Shown here piece after piece: positions 8,392-17,267 of a DNA stretch of 64,000 nucleotides. The notes below the pieces were generated by a model. That model was given only the letters and a program-made list of their open reading frames with translations. It searched no databases and was not told where the DNA came from. This DNA is from Acidobacteriota bacterium. GTDB taxonomy: Bacteria > Acidobacteriota > Thermoanaerobaculia > Multivoradales > J023. Numbering within the stretch: position 1 is the stretch's first letter; every line of letters begins with the position of its first letter. The position numbers and the translations under genes were made by a program. Where the stretch lies: positions 62,001-126,000 of the forward strand of contig JAJCXR010000026.1 of the NCBI GenBank assembly GCA_029263315.1, written 5' to 3'.

Positions 8392-9394
8392 CTTCAAAAC
8401 CTTGAGCGACCGCCCAGTGGACCGCCTCTTCTAGCACCTCGGCAATACGGGATGGCGCAAAACGCAGGGCCCGTTGGCCGCCGTGACTCCGGGCAGCTCG
8501 CCAACACCGCGGTCGGGTCAACAGATCATACGCTGCCGCGGCCAAAGCTTGCACATCTCCCACCGGCACCAATTTGGCATCCTTGCCGCCGATGAATTCC
8601 GTCGACGGAATACGCGAAGCCACCACCGGCACACGGGACGCCATCGCTTCCAGCATCGGCAAGCCAAATCCTTCCTCTGGCTCAGACGGCATCAACAGAA
8701 GATCACACCGGCGTAGCTGACGGGCGACCACCTCTGGGCGGACACCGCAGAAATAGTCATCCGGTTCCAAGATTTGCCGTTCCTCGTTGCCCAAGGGGAC
8801 GGTGGAGAAACGTAACACACGGGCTTGAATTCCCCGCTGCCTGAGGTTTTGGACGGCGGCCAAGGCGGTGGTGACACCCTTGACCTTTGCTTCGAAGACA
8901 CCGGGAACGGCAATCCAAGGACGGCCTCTCGGGGACCATCGCCAGCGAGGTCGGAAGCGGCCATCGACAGGCGGCGGCACAACGCGACAGGGTCGTGAGA
9001 ACTTGCTTTCGAGCAGCTCCTTGAGAAACGGCGTCACTGCCCAGGCGGGTCGATGTTGCCCATAGGCGGCTTCGATCTCATCCACCCGGGACAGAAAGTG
9101 ATGATGGCTGCCCTCATACCCCTGGCAAAAATGAACCGTTGGTCCGAGGGCGAGGCGCTGCGCCGTGGCGACGGTGATCCAGAAGGTGGTGATCACCAAG
9201 TCCTGAGTCAGCAAGGGCGGAAGCGGCTGTTGGTAGTCGATATAGGGCTGTGCCAGGTGTAGCCATTGGGGTGCTGGCCCGGCGCCCAGGATCGTCACCT
9301 CATGGCCAAGACCTTGCAGCAGGTCGGCGTGCTGGAAGACGACCTTGTTGCCCCCTCCGAGCTCGGGGCTGGGCAAGACATAGGAGATGCGCAC
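8363..9394 (-). CDS. Family 4 glycosyltransferase (GT-B fold)
   Basis: 343 residues from a GTG at 9394, which places VRISYVLPSPELGGGNKVVF at the N-terminus as usual for GT4; an in-frame TTG at 9448 would overlap the upstream gene. The donor-binding C-terminal half has WIAVPGVFEAKVKG, the segment LLLMPSEPEEGFGLPMLEAMASRVPVV with the E-x7-E nucleotide-sugar motif, and VPVGDVQALA. It would add a sugar from a nucleotide donor to a surface glycan. The last nine codons (AKYTFPEIR) and the TGA stop lie inside MITE-like copy A, so the native C-terminus has been replaced or extended by the repeat. It follows the radical SAM gene on the same strand. Confidence 0.88.
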   Translation of the reverse strand: MRISYVLPSPELGGGNKVVFQHADLLQGLGHEVTILGAGPAPQWLHLAQPYIDYQQPLPPLLTQDLVITTFWITVATAQRLALGPTVHFCQGYEGSHHHFLSRVDEIEAAYGQHRPAWAVTPFLKELLESKFSRPCRVVPPPVDGRFRPRWRWSPRGRPWIAVPGVFEAKVKGVTTALAAVQNLRQRGIQARVLRFSTVPLGNEERQILEPDDYFCGVRPEVVARQLRRCDLLLMPSEPEEGFGLPMLEAMASRVPVVASRIPSTEFIGGKDAKLVPVGDVQALAAAAYDLLTRPRCWRAARSHGGQRALRFAPSRIAEVLEEAVHWAVAQGFEAKYTFPEIR

Positions 9395-9420
9395 GGTGGC
9401 GGGCCGATTCCGGGGGGACG

Positions 9421-10545
9421 CTAGGTACGCGTCCGGGCGAAGATGCAACCCTTGCAGATAAAGTCATCCGGTGAATCTTCTAAACCATAGATCCACTTGC
9501 GGTACTGGGCCACCGGATCGCCCACCAGCACTTCGTGCACCGAGCTCTCGTTCAGATCTCCCACCACGTACTTCTCGTCATAGTCCTCACAGCAGAGCAC
9601 ACACTTGCCATGGGGAGTGATGTGGAGGTGCTGCAAGGGTCGCGATCCAACGTTGTCACAGCCACAGAGCTTGGGGCTGCTGACCAGGGGCTTGAGCCCC
9701 ACGTCGATATGGCCGGCACGATCCATCACCTGGGCAAACTTGATGTCGAATCGACTCCCCGCAAAGTGCTCACAGATATCGGCATAGTCCTTCTGGTGCC
9801 TTGCGTCACCGGTCCCTAGCACCACCATGACCATTTCCTCGGCCACCGGACGGTCCTTCGCATAGTCGAGGTGACGCAGAACCTGGCTGAGCTGATCCTT
9901 ACCTCGCTCGACCCGATAGCGCTCCTTGTCCATGGTCGAGAAGTTGATCGATAGATATTTCAATGGCCCCGCTTCGACCAAGGCATCGACCTTGGCCGGG
10001 GTGAGACCGGAGCCGTTGCTATTGACACCCACCCCCAGGTCCGCTTCCAGCAACGTCCTGCATTGATCGATGAAACGCTTGTCGACGGTCGGCTCGTTGT
10101 AGTTCATCAGGAAGACCCCTTCCAGGGTCTGCCGAAACGCCGCCAGCTCGCCCACCAAACGCTCGAACAAGGGAGTGGGCATAAAATACGGCTTGCGCGG
10201 GTCGATGGAGACGGGGCAAAAGTAGCAAGACTGATTACAGACCGTGTGCGTCTCGAGGGCGACGTACTTCAGCCAGTAGCGGCGTGAAATATCTTCCTGC
10301 TTCGACACCACCCACGCTTCGTCCACCAGCCATTGCCAATCCTCTTCGGCCACATCCCGGAGCTGGCGACGGCCGTCATTCAGCGCTGAGATGGCCTCCC
10401 AGCCCCGATCCCCCCGATGCAGTGTCTTGTCGCCGAGGGGGTTGTAGACCTTGCCGTCGCCCCAATGGAGGAACGGCTCGATGGCCCAAGCGTCGAAGGC
10501 GATCGCCGGTTTCCTAGAAGGTGTCAGAGTGGTTGCAGGGCTCAT
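9421..10545 (-). CDS. Radical SAM protein with SPASM-like C-terminal cluster region
   Basis: 374 residues. The radical SAM cluster motif is CNQSCYFC at about residues 102-109, within ALETHTVCNQSCYFCPVS. GVFLMNYNEPTVD supplies the GGE-like strand and VGVNSNGSGLT the next beta strand. The C-terminal third has more cysteines (KLCGCDN, GKCVLCCEDY, FICKGCIF) in the spacing expected of a SPASM/twitch domain binding auxiliary Fe-S clusters. Members act on peptides, sugars or lipids. No precursor peptide gene is seen next to it; the neighbours are glycosyltransferases and an exporter ATPase, so a sugar or lipid substrate is as likely as a peptide. The substrate is not determinable from sequence alone. 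Confidence 0.88.
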   Translation of the reverse strand: MSPATTLTPSRKPAIAFDAWAIEPFLHWGDGKVYNPLGDKTLHRGDRGWEAISALNDGRRQLRDVAEEDWQWLVDEAWVVSKQEDISRRYWLKYVALETHTVCNQSCYFCPVSIDPRKPYFMPTPLFERLVGELAAFRQTLEGVFLMNYNEPTVDKRFIDQCRTLLEADLGVGVNSNGSGLTPAKVDALVEAGPLKYLSINFSTMDKERYRVERGKDQLSQVLRHLDYAKDRPVAEEMVMVVLGTGDARHQKDYADICEHFAGSRFDIKFAQVMDRAGHIDVGLKPLVSSPKLCGCDNVGSRPLQHLHITPHGKCVLCCEDYDEKYVVGDLNESSVHEVLVGDPVAQYRKWIYGLEDSPDDFICKGCIFARTRT

Positions 10546-10641
10546 ATTGCTCTCTTTGAGATTTCTCTCTCGGCTGAGTTAGCTCGTTGCTGGAAAGGCA
10601 TTTTGCTGTCTGGGATTACAAAAAGATGACTCTCTAGGGCC

Positions 10642-11886
10642 TCAGGCGGCATCGCTGGCGGGGGTTTCCTGCGACGCCGGCTCCGAGGCCGAGTCCTCGG
10701 GCGAGAGGTCCCATCGATGCTCGGTATGCACCAAGCCCACCTGAAAACCGCGGCTCTCGACCGAGAATGCCGTTTGCAACAGGTACTGATCGTAAACGTG
10801 CATTCCTTGCTCATTGAGCAAGAATACATAGAGCGAGAACTCTCCCTTCAGGATGGGCAACGCCGGAACCGACAAACGCGCCGTATAGAACAGTTTGCCA
10901 TTCAGAGGCGGCAAACCATCACGGTGGGTTCCGAAGGTGCATATCTGGACGCCATCGATGCGATCGATGCCGACTCCGAGATGGAAGCTCAGCTCCGTAT
11001 CGCGGGTCTCCCATTCGATTTCCAGGAGCCAGGGATCTTGATATTGAAAGACCTGGGTATCAGCACCTTCCCCCAACTGGCGGACCGATGTGATGCTCGC
11101 CAGCTTACCACCACCGCTCTTGGCTTCTTGTTGTTTGGCAGCCCGGGCCGCCTGTCCCTTGTCGAGCAAGAACGCCTCGTACTCGCGGACCACTTTCTCC
11201 ACCGGGCCTAGGGCTCGCACGCGCCCTTTCTCCAACCACAGGGCACGTTGGCAGTAGGCGGAAACGTAGTAGAGGGCGTGCGAGCAGAAGAGCAGGGTTC
11301 GGCCAGAAGAAACAAACCGATGGATGCGGTCCATGCACTTCTTCTGGAAATAACCATCGCCCACGGAGAGAGCTTCGTCGACGATCAGGATCTGCGGATT
11401 GACTTGCACCGCGATGGCGAAACCGAGCCGCATGTTCATGCCAGTCGAATAGATTTTCACCGGCCGGTCGATGAAGTCGCCCAACTCGCTGAAGTCGATG
11501 ATCTCAGGCACCAGAGCCTCCACCTCAGCCTCTCCAAGACCCATCATGGCAGCCGTCAGGCGAATGTTTTGACGGCCGGTCAGCTCGGGATGGAACCCCA
11601 TGCCAAGCTCCAACAGGGAAGCGGCAGTTCCACGGACCTCGAGACGACCTCGACTAGGGGAAGTGACGCCGGCCAACATGCTCAGCAGGGTGCTCTTACC
11701 TGCCCCGTTCTCTCCGATGATCGCCAAGCTCTCGCCGGGCATCAGATCGAAGCTGAGATCCAACAGGGCTTCGACCCTCTCGTGATGCTGTCGGCGGGTG
11801 ACCATCTCCTTGAGACGATCCATCGGATGCCTATAGACCCGATAGACTTTTTCTAGATGGTGGGCAGAGAGAATCGCTTCGGGCAT
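10642..11886 (-). CDS. Polysaccharide/O-antigen ABC exporter ATPase, Wzt type with C-terminal glycan-binding domain
   Basis: 414 residues from the ATG at 11886 (MPEAILSAHHL). The nucleotide-binding domain has Walker A GENGAGKST, an ABC signature of the form YSTGMNMRLGFAIAV (the divergent form usual in Wzt/TagH, not LSGGQ), and Walker B ILIVDEALSVGD followed by the switch His in LLFCSHALYYV. Residues about 270-405 form an extra beta-rich domain (SITSVRQLG, WLLEIEWETRD, GVGIDRIDGV, GEFSLYVFLLN), as in Wzt proteins that recognise the modified non-reducing end of the glycan. It would power export of a lipid-linked polysaccharide through the permease encoded at 19219-19989. Unusually the two subunit genes are not adjacent. 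Confidence 0.92.
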   Translation of the reverse strand: MPEAILSAHHLEKVYRVYRHPMDRLKEMVTRRQHHERVEALLDLSFDLMPGESLAIIGENGAGKSTLLSMLAGVTSPSRGRLEVRGTAASLLELGMGFHPELTGRQNIRLTAAMMGLGEAEVEALVPEIIDFSELGDFIDRPVKIYSTGMNMRLGFAIAVQVNPQILIVDEALSVGDGYFQKKCMDRIHRFVSSGRTLLFCSHALYYVSAYCQRALWLEKGRVRALGPVEKVVREYEAFLLDKGQAARAAKQQEAKSGGGKLASITSVRQLGEGADTQVFQYQDPWLLEIEWETRDTELSFHLGVGIDRIDGVQICTFGTHRDGLPPLNGKLFYTARLSVPALPILKGEFSLYVFLLNEQGMHVYDQYLLQTAFSVESRGFQVGLVHTEHRWDLSPEDSASEPASQETPASDAA

Positions 11887-11988
11887 CGGCACATCTCTAC
11901 GTCTGTTGCAGCGAGCGGAACACTGCGCTCGCGGATGCATCGCGGGCGATACGTGTGGGTAGGGGTGGAAACATGGGCTAGCACGAAA

Positions 11989-12020
11989 CCCCACTGGAGC
12001 CAGGTGTGGCACCAGTGGGG
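11989..12020 (-). terminator. Rho-independent terminator of the 12-15 kb secreted-protein gene
   Basis: On the minus strand CCCCACTGG and CCAGTGGGG form a perfect 9-bp stem around a 14-nt loop and are followed by TTTCG. It lies 27 bp beyond the stop codon of the large secreted protein and would separate it from the downstream exporter ATPase gene. Confidence 0.6.
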
Positions 12021-12046
12021 TAGATAGGTAACGGAGCTCGACCGAC

Positions 12047-14977
12047 CTACTCGATATCCAACGGCACCGGAGAGCTCAAGTTGGTGAGATTGATCTGGGT
12101 GTCACAGACAGCCCCGAAACAAGCCTCCGCCTCCAGCGTGTAGGTCCCCGTTGCACCGTAGGTGTGCTGATAGGTCGCCTGAGTGCAGCTCAATCCATTG
12201 CTGCTGTTGCCATCGCCCCAGTCGATATTCACCACGTTGCAGTTGCCGGTGGTGTCGAGGGTGAACATCGCCGAGACGCCTACCGGGCAGCTGCAGCCAC
12301 CACCGCCGACCGCGACGCAATCGCAACCGTTGGTCTCGACCACTTTGAAATCGTCGATGTTCGGCGGGTCAACGCTCGCCACCGTCACATCCTCGACGGT
12401 ACGTAGGGTCGAGATGGCGCTCTGCCCGGGATCACAGTTGCTGATCTCCAAGCCCACCCGATAATCGGAGCCATCGACGTTGCCTTCCGGCCACTGATAG
12501 CTGACGTTCGGCGATGAGGTGGTCACGATCCGGCAGGGAGCCCCCCCGGTGATGATCCGGCATCCCGCATCTCCAGGCTGGCCAGCCTCCTGCTCGAACT
12601 CCCAGCGAAACTCGGTCGCGTTGACCGTCGTCGCAACGAAGTTATAGAGGCCATCCGCAGGCGGCGAGGCAGGAATGGTGAATCCGTCCCCGGTGAAACC
12701 CAGTGTACCGAGAGGCGTCAAATCGAAACCCGAGCTGCGGCTGAAACTGGCGACGTGGTCGTTGCCCACGGTCAAGGTTGCGAGGATCTCACCCCCCAGG
12801 CCCTTGACGGCGCGGGTGCCCTTGAAACTTGGCCCGGCACCGCCCACCGTATTCGACCAACCCAGCGTATTGCCACTGCCAAAACCATCGGCAAAGATCT
12901 CTGGTCCCAAGGTGACGTTGGTCGTATCCCAGGTCAGGTTCTTCTCGGAGCATGAGACATCAGGGTCGGTGGACCCACCGTTGTCGCAGGTGATGTTGAC
13001 GGCGCCACCCGAGATCTGCCAGCTGAAATCGGTCACCGGTTGGCCTTCGATAAGATTCAAGCCGCCGGTCTGAGCCTCGAGGCTCAAGATCGTACAGACG
13101 GGGAACGAGGGCGTGCCTTCCAAACCCCCGCTGGCCTCGCCGACATCGACGGTGCTGAAGAAGGGGCGAGGGTCCTCCAAGGTGACGAATATATCCGGCG
13201 CTGAAGCGACCGTACCGTTGCAGTTGGCCGTGCCGGACACCTCGAGGGTGCGATCGGCGCAGGTACTGACCGGATAGGCATCGATACCGCAAAGACCGCC
13301 CCGGACGCGCGCCAGGTTTGAGCCGAGCGGGTCGACGATCGGAGAGGGGTCCGTCGCCGGTGTGCCAGGAGCATTCGCCGCATCCCAGGTCCAGCCGGTT
13401 CCATTGCCGGTGCTACAAGTGCCGCTGAGATTGACCCACTCCTCGACCGTCGGAGAGCTCAGCCAGCGCTCGCTGGAGGTCGCCGCCACCGTCGAGGTTG
13501 GCACCGCGACGGAGCCGTTCTTATGGATGTCGAGCACACCCTGGGCGGCCCGGTAGAAGTATTGACCGTGGAACATGCCATGTTTACCGGCCACCAGGGA
13601 AAAACCCGTCGAGCTTTGGTCGTAGTAGGAGGACCAGTAATTGATCCGACGCTGTGGGCTGGTATGTCCAGGGTCGTTGTAGTCCTCTCCAATGACTTCG
13701 ACGACGGGGGATCCCGTGGCAAGGCCGCTCAGGTCGAGCAGGTGCTCGAAGTTGGCCTCCGAGCTGGAGGGCGGCCGACCACAGAGAGTATGGAAACCCT
13801 GATAGAGGTATGGGGTGCCATTGCTCTCGGAATACTGCAGGTGGGCGAAGTCTTGCAAAGCGATGGTGGGCGTCGAGGACTTGAGATTCGAGAAATTACA
13901 CCCTGAGCCGGTGGTCAGGCAGTTGTTCAGGTCGTAAATGTCGATCTTGTCGAAGTTGATCGCCGCCAGGTACTGATCCCCCGCATATTCGAAGAGGCTG
14001 ACGCCGTAGGAGATGGTGTGCAACCCATGGATGAGTTGGGTGCTAGAGCCCGTGGCCGGGTCGAGGATCTCTCTCACTTCGACACCTAGGGGATTGGACA
14101 CAAAGGAGTCCGACAGCGCGATGAAATCACGATTCCCGACGCTCAGCACGTCCACATAGCGGGTCCGTCCCCAAGGCCACGAGGTCAAACTGCCACGGTA
14201 GACCGGGTTGCCACCACCGCAGGTCGTCGAGACCTGGGTGTTCTCGAAACAAGGGCCCACTTCACGAGCCCGCGTCATGTCATAGATCTCGACCCCACCG
14301 CCGCTGGCCACGAAGGCGTAGCTGCGGCCGTTGATGTTGGCCGTGTCCAATTGATAACCATTCTGGTGACCCACATTCTGATAGATCTGCGACGGATCGG
14401 TTTTGTCTTCGGCATCCCAGATCGAGAAACCCACCGGCTCAGTACTCGCAACGCCTACGAGCGTATCTCCCGGACTGCCGGGTGGATCGATCACCGAAAT
14501 GTCCCAAACCAGGAAGTAGAGCTCCGTGGGCAGGGATTGGAACTCATGGAAGTCGTTCCGCCATCCGTCCTTGAACGAGACCCGGAGCGGAGAGTCGGCT
14601 AGGGACCCCGTGATGTTCCAGATCTGCCAGCCGGAGTTGTAGGCGGTGTAGAGATAGGTGCTGCCACCATCGGCGAGGATGTCGACGGCATTGAAGAATT
14701 CGAGGTCATTGGGGCCGCCAGAGGGGGCGCCAAGGAGTTGAAAGCCGTTGTAATCGGAGCTGTCCCGGAGACGATCGATGGACGTCTCCGCTGGCTGAAA
14801 GCCACTGTCCGGCCAAAGGCGCACGCCGTCCGCAAACTCGGGGACGGGCACCACGGGTGAACCATCCAGGCATCCGACAGTCCCACCAAAAGCACTAGGC
14901 CCTGACAGCATAAGAATAAGACCAAAAAACAGTATCGCATGTGCCGAGCGGTGACGGCCAAAACTGCACTTCATCAT
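12047..14977 (-). CDS. Secreted beta-propeller-like protein with C-terminal PKD domain
   Basis: 976 residues. The two start codons at 14977 and 14974 follow AAGGAG at 4 and 7 nt; either gives a signal peptide (FGRHRSAHAILFFGLILMLS, then SAFGG). Residues about 45-500 have recurrent blocks such as YLYTAYNSGWQIWNITG, SYAFVASGGGVEIYDMTR and DQYLAAINFDKIDIYDL, the pattern of LVIVD-type beta-propeller repeats. The C-terminal 100 residues are a PKD fold: FTLDTTGNCNVVNIDWGDGN followed by YQHTYGATGTYTLEAEA. Two more PKD/Ig-like blocks probably precede it. It is rich in cysteine pairs, so it is likely disulfide-bonded outside the cytoplasm. A role in surface attachment or glycan binding is possible but not shown. 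Confidence 0.8.
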   Translation of the reverse strand: MMKCSFGRHRSAHAILFFGLILMLSGPSAFGGTVGCLDGSPVVPVPEFADGVRLWPDSGFQPAETSIDRLRDSSDYNGFQLLGAPSGGPNDLEFFNAVDILADGGSTYLYTAYNSGWQIWNITGSLADSPLRVSFKDGWRNDFHEFQSLPTELYFLVWDISVIDPPGSPGDTLVGVASTEPVGFSIWDAEDKTDPSQIYQNVGHQNGYQLDTANINGRSYAFVASGGGVEIYDMTRAREVGPCFENTQVSTTCGGGNPVYRGSLTSWPWGRTRYVDVLSVGNRDFIALSDSFVSNPLGVEVREILDPATGSSTQLIHGLHTISYGVSLFEYAGDQYLAAINFDKIDIYDLNNCLTTGSGCNFSNLKSSTPTIALQDFAHLQYSESNGTPYLYQGFHTLCGRPPSSSEANFEHLLDLSGLATGSPVVEVIGEDYNDPGHTSPQRRINYWSSYYDQSSTGFSLVAGKHGMFHGQYFYRAAQGVLDIHKNGSVAVPTSTVAATSSERWLSSPTVEEWVNLSGTCSTGNGTGWTWDAANAPGTPATDPSPIVDPLGSNLARVRGGLCGIDAYPVSTCADRTLEVSGTANCNGTVASAPDIFVTLEDPRPFFSTVDVGEASGGLEGTPSFPVCTILSLEAQTGGLNLIEGQPVTDFSWQISGGAVNITCDNGGSTDPDVSCSEKNLTWDTTNVTLGPEIFADGFGSGNTLGWSNTVGGAGPSFKGTRAVKGLGGEILATLTVGNDHVASFSRSSGFDLTPLGTLGFTGDGFTIPASPPADGLYNFVATTVNATEFRWEFEQEAGQPGDAGCRIITGGAPCRIVTTSSPNVSYQWPEGNVDGSDYRVGLEISNCDPGQSAISTLRTVEDVTVASVDPPNIDDFKVVETNGCDCVAVGGGGCSCPVGVSAMFTLDTTGNCNVVNIDWGDGNSSNGLSCTQATYQHTYGATGTYTLEAEACFGAVCDTQINLTNLSSPVPLDIE

Positions 14978-15218
14978 TCCTCTCCTTGTATCCCGGGGCA
15001 ATCGTTACCTGGCTGTTCTAGCGAGCTTCTCGTGGCCGGTAAGAGCCATCAGGCGCGACTAGAGAATCTGCAAGATGTGGCCTAAGCACATTCATTGCAT
15101 GTTACCAAAGCATGGAGCGCTCAACAAGAGTCTTTATCTATCCAAAGAACGCAGGCCAGACAACACACGGGGCACTTGAGCGCTTGGAGATGCTCGGATG
15201 AGCTAGGGGGGGGTGTAG

Positions 15219-15263
15219 TAGAAAACGAGAAAGCGGGTGCGACACATTCATGTCACACCCGCT
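15219..15263 (-). terminator. Rho-independent terminator of the 458-residue secreted protein gene
   Basis: On the minus strand AGCGGGTGTGACATGAATGT begins the hairpin and GTGTCGCACCCGCT closes it (stem about 13 bp with one mismatch), followed by TTTCTCGTTTT. The hairpin is 57 bp past the stop. The rest of the 342-bp gap (14978-15319) holds only the leader of the next gene; no clear promoter is seen there. Confidence 0.8.
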
Positions 15264-15319
15264 GACTACTCAATCAAATCGTATCCACCGACCTAAGGTC
15301 GATGGAAACGAAGTTTTGA

Positions 15320-16696
15320 TCAGAGATTGCCGACGATAACCGGGTTGGCATCGGAGCAAGCACTGGTCAGCTCGATGGCCGCGAAACCAACACTCAGGTT
15401 GGCAGCGAACGAATCGAGGTTGGTGGTCACGAAGCTCTGGGCGATATCGCCGAAGAGACCATCGTTCTGGCCACCGGTGGAGAGGGTGAAGTTGAGATTG
15501 AGGTACATCCAACCGAAGTCGTAAGGCACCAAAAGCTCACCCTCGTTGACCGTGTAGCGACCCGTCTCAAGCGGGAAGCAGGTGGGGTCAACACCCGGAT
15601 CTGGCGGCGGCGAAACGCCACCGATGCCACCGGGCTCGGGCAAACAAATCTCAGTCGCGGTCTCTTGCTCGTCGAAAGCAACGATCTGGGTCTCGTTGAG
15701 CGGGAACCAGTCCGGGCCAGCGCCACAGGTGAAAGCCTCAGCGGTGCTGTCGAACTTGGAATCACGCCAAACCACCAGATCGGTACCGCCGTCGAAGCCG
15801 CCACCGTTCAGGTAACGGGTGCCCCAGGTGGAGCCGAGCGGCTCGCGATTGTCGGTGGCGAGGCCATCGACGTAGCGACCGTAGAAGGTGTAATCGCCAG
15901 GGGCGAAAGCGTTGGCATCAGCCTCGACATGGACGAGGTTGTCACCGTAGGCGAAGCCGTCGGTGGCGTTGATGATGAAGTAGTCACCCCAGAGCTGGTT
16001 GACATCGGAAACGAAGCCGCCCGTTCCGAAGTAGCCATCTTGGTTGGGGAAGAACAGGTTACAGTCGATGACGTTGTCAACGGTGATGTAGCCGCGGGCG
16101 ATGTTGTCGCCGTAGGCCGAACCAATGCAGCCGCCGCCGAAGGAGGCATCAGCAACGCCGGTATGGCCATTGCGGATACGATCCAAGAGGTCCTGGTCAA
16201 GGACCGGGCCGCCCTGGCCACCGTCGAGGGGCAGGTTGGAGTTACAACCGGGGAACAGCGGGTTGAGCGGGTTGTCGGGAGCCGAATCCCACTCAGGGTT
16301 GGCGCTGGTTACGCCGTGCGGGCTGATGCTGTCAGCCGGAGCGACGAATTGGCCCTGGTCATTGGTGGAATGCGCGGTGATCGGCAGATTGCCACCGTTG
16401 AAAACGGCGTCCAAGCTGACGGTCTGCACATCGTAACCGGTCAGGAAAATGTCGAAATCGATCGACGGGAGTGACCAATCACCCCACAGGGTAACGTGAG
16501 CAACGGTCGGAGCGGCCGAAGCATTGTTAACCGAGAAAAGGGTATTGACGTCGCTCGTGTCATCGAGGGAAACCTCGAAGTAGGGCAGCAGCAGGGTCGC
16601 AGCAGGTACCGCATCAACGGTACACAGCTCAGCGAAGGACTGGCCGCCCAGAGCCAGGAGGCTCGTAAGAGCCACCAGAAGAACTGTCTTTCTCAT
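15320..16696 (-). CDS. Secreted protein of unknown function
   Basis: 458 residues with a clear Sec signal peptide (MRKTVLLVALTSLLALGG, then QSFAELC). The mature part starts LCTVDAVPAATLLLPYFEVSLDD and contains FSVNNASAAPTVAHVTLWGDW, then FDIFLTGYDVQTVSLDAVF, RGYITVDNV, WGDYFIINATDGFAYGD and YGRYVDG. I recognise these as recurrent in hypothetical exoproteins of Acidobacteriota-like genomes but know no function. It has several cysteine pairs and one Pro/Gly-rich linker (PEPGGIGGVSPPPDPG). AGGAG lies 12 nt before the ATG, with a perfect 8-bp hairpin just upstream, and a strong terminator follows; this monocistronic layout suggests an abundant envelope or secreted protein. Confidence 0.75.
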   Translation of the reverse strand: MRKTVLLVALTSLLALGGQSFAELCTVDAVPAATLLLPYFEVSLDDTSDVNTLFSVNNASAAPTVAHVTLWGDWSLPSIDFDIFLTGYDVQTVSLDAVFNGGNLPITAHSTNDQGQFVAPADSISPHGVTSANPEWDSAPDNPLNPLFPGCNSNLPLDGGQGGPVLDQDLLDRIRNGHTGVADASFGGGCIGSAYGDNIARGYITVDNVIDCNLFFPNQDGYFGTGGFVSDVNQLWGDYFIINATDGFAYGDNLVHVEADANAFAPGDYTFYGRYVDGLATDNREPLGSTWGTRYLNGGGFDGGTDLVVWRDSKFDSTAEAFTCGAGPDWFPLNETQIVAFDEQETATEICLPEPGGIGGVSPPPDPGVDPTCFPLETGRYTVNEGELLVPYDFGWMYLNLNFTLSTGGQNDGLFGDIAQSFVTTNLDSFAANLSVGFAAIELTSACSDANPVIVGNL

Positions 16697-16712
16697 TTAT
16701 TCTGTTCTCCTA

Positions 16713-16731
16713 ATCCTCAATATTTGAGGAT
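16713..16731 (-). promoter_or_regulatory. 5' UTR hairpin directly upstream of a ribosome binding site
   Basis: ATCCTCAA and TTGAGGAT form a perfect 8-bp stem with a 3-nt loop, ending immediately before AGGAG of the 458-residue secreted protein gene. A second stem, GCTTCCG/CGGAAGC at 16787-16811, lies further upstream. Such hairpins next to a Shine-Dalgarno can stabilise an mRNA or tune translation; which applies is unknown. Confidence 0.5.
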
Positions 16732-17212
16732 GGATGAGCTTAATTGTGATCCAGGCACACAGAAACATCTCCTGTGGCTGATCGGTGCTTCCGGTCCTCT
16801 AAAGCGGAAGCGGTGAGGGGAATGCTAGCCCCTACCTCAGAATTGCCGGTATCACCTCCCGTTTAATGTTTTCAATTCTTTGAGTCTCGGGTGACAGCCC
16901 CCCGCCGACTGAATTAGCTTTTCAAGATCCAGGGCACCGAGAGGCGTTAGCCTCGACGCCCGACCGGCAGGCACCCAACGTTGGCGGTGCGAGCTGGCTG
17001 GGGATGGCCGGCGGTGGAAGCTGCTCTGAGCAGGGTCTTCTTTCGCGGCCGCTTTTGCCCCATAGATTGAAACGGAATCGTAAAGCACTTGCCCATCCGG
17101 TGTCAAGCATCGTGAATCTCGGGCCCGTCTCGGACAACGGCGCAAGTCGCTGAGCAGAAGGGGGTTGAAAGGGAGACCGCGGGGCCGACCGGGAGTCTGA
17201 TTCCGCCATTAG
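16732..17212. other. Intergenic stretch without a supported gene
   Basis: About 480 bp between the secreted-protein leader and the inverted repeat at 17213. Minus-strand open frames here are short, lack ribosome sites and show no recognisable protein. TTGAAA at about 16870-16876 on the minus strand could be part of a promoter for the gene below, but no good -10 partner is present. Confidence 0.4.
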
Positions 17213-17260
17213 CCGCTAGATGATGAGGTCGTCTCGTCGAGGTGCCCCATCATCTAGCGG
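17213..17260. terminator. 13-bp perfect inverted repeat, probable terminator of the FG-GAP protein gene
   Basis: CCGCTAGATGATG at 17213-17225 and CATCATCTAGCGG at 17248-17260 are exact inverse complements around a 22-nt loop. It sits 8 bp after the stop of the FG-GAP protein gene. The T-tract is poor on the minus strand and better on the plus strand (TTTAT), so termination efficiency is uncertain. Confidence 0.5.
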
Positions 17261-17267
17261 TTTATCC

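Noticed and set aside
5570..10545. Sulfatase plus anSME maturase pair
   Set aside because: The sulfatase-fold protein lacks the Cys/Ser-x-Pro-x-Arg site, so it cannot be a formylglycine substrate of the radical SAM protein.
16852..17209. Minus-strand small ORFs in the gap before the FG-GAP gene
   Set aside because: Arg/Pro/Ser-rich translations, no ribosome sites, no recognisable family.
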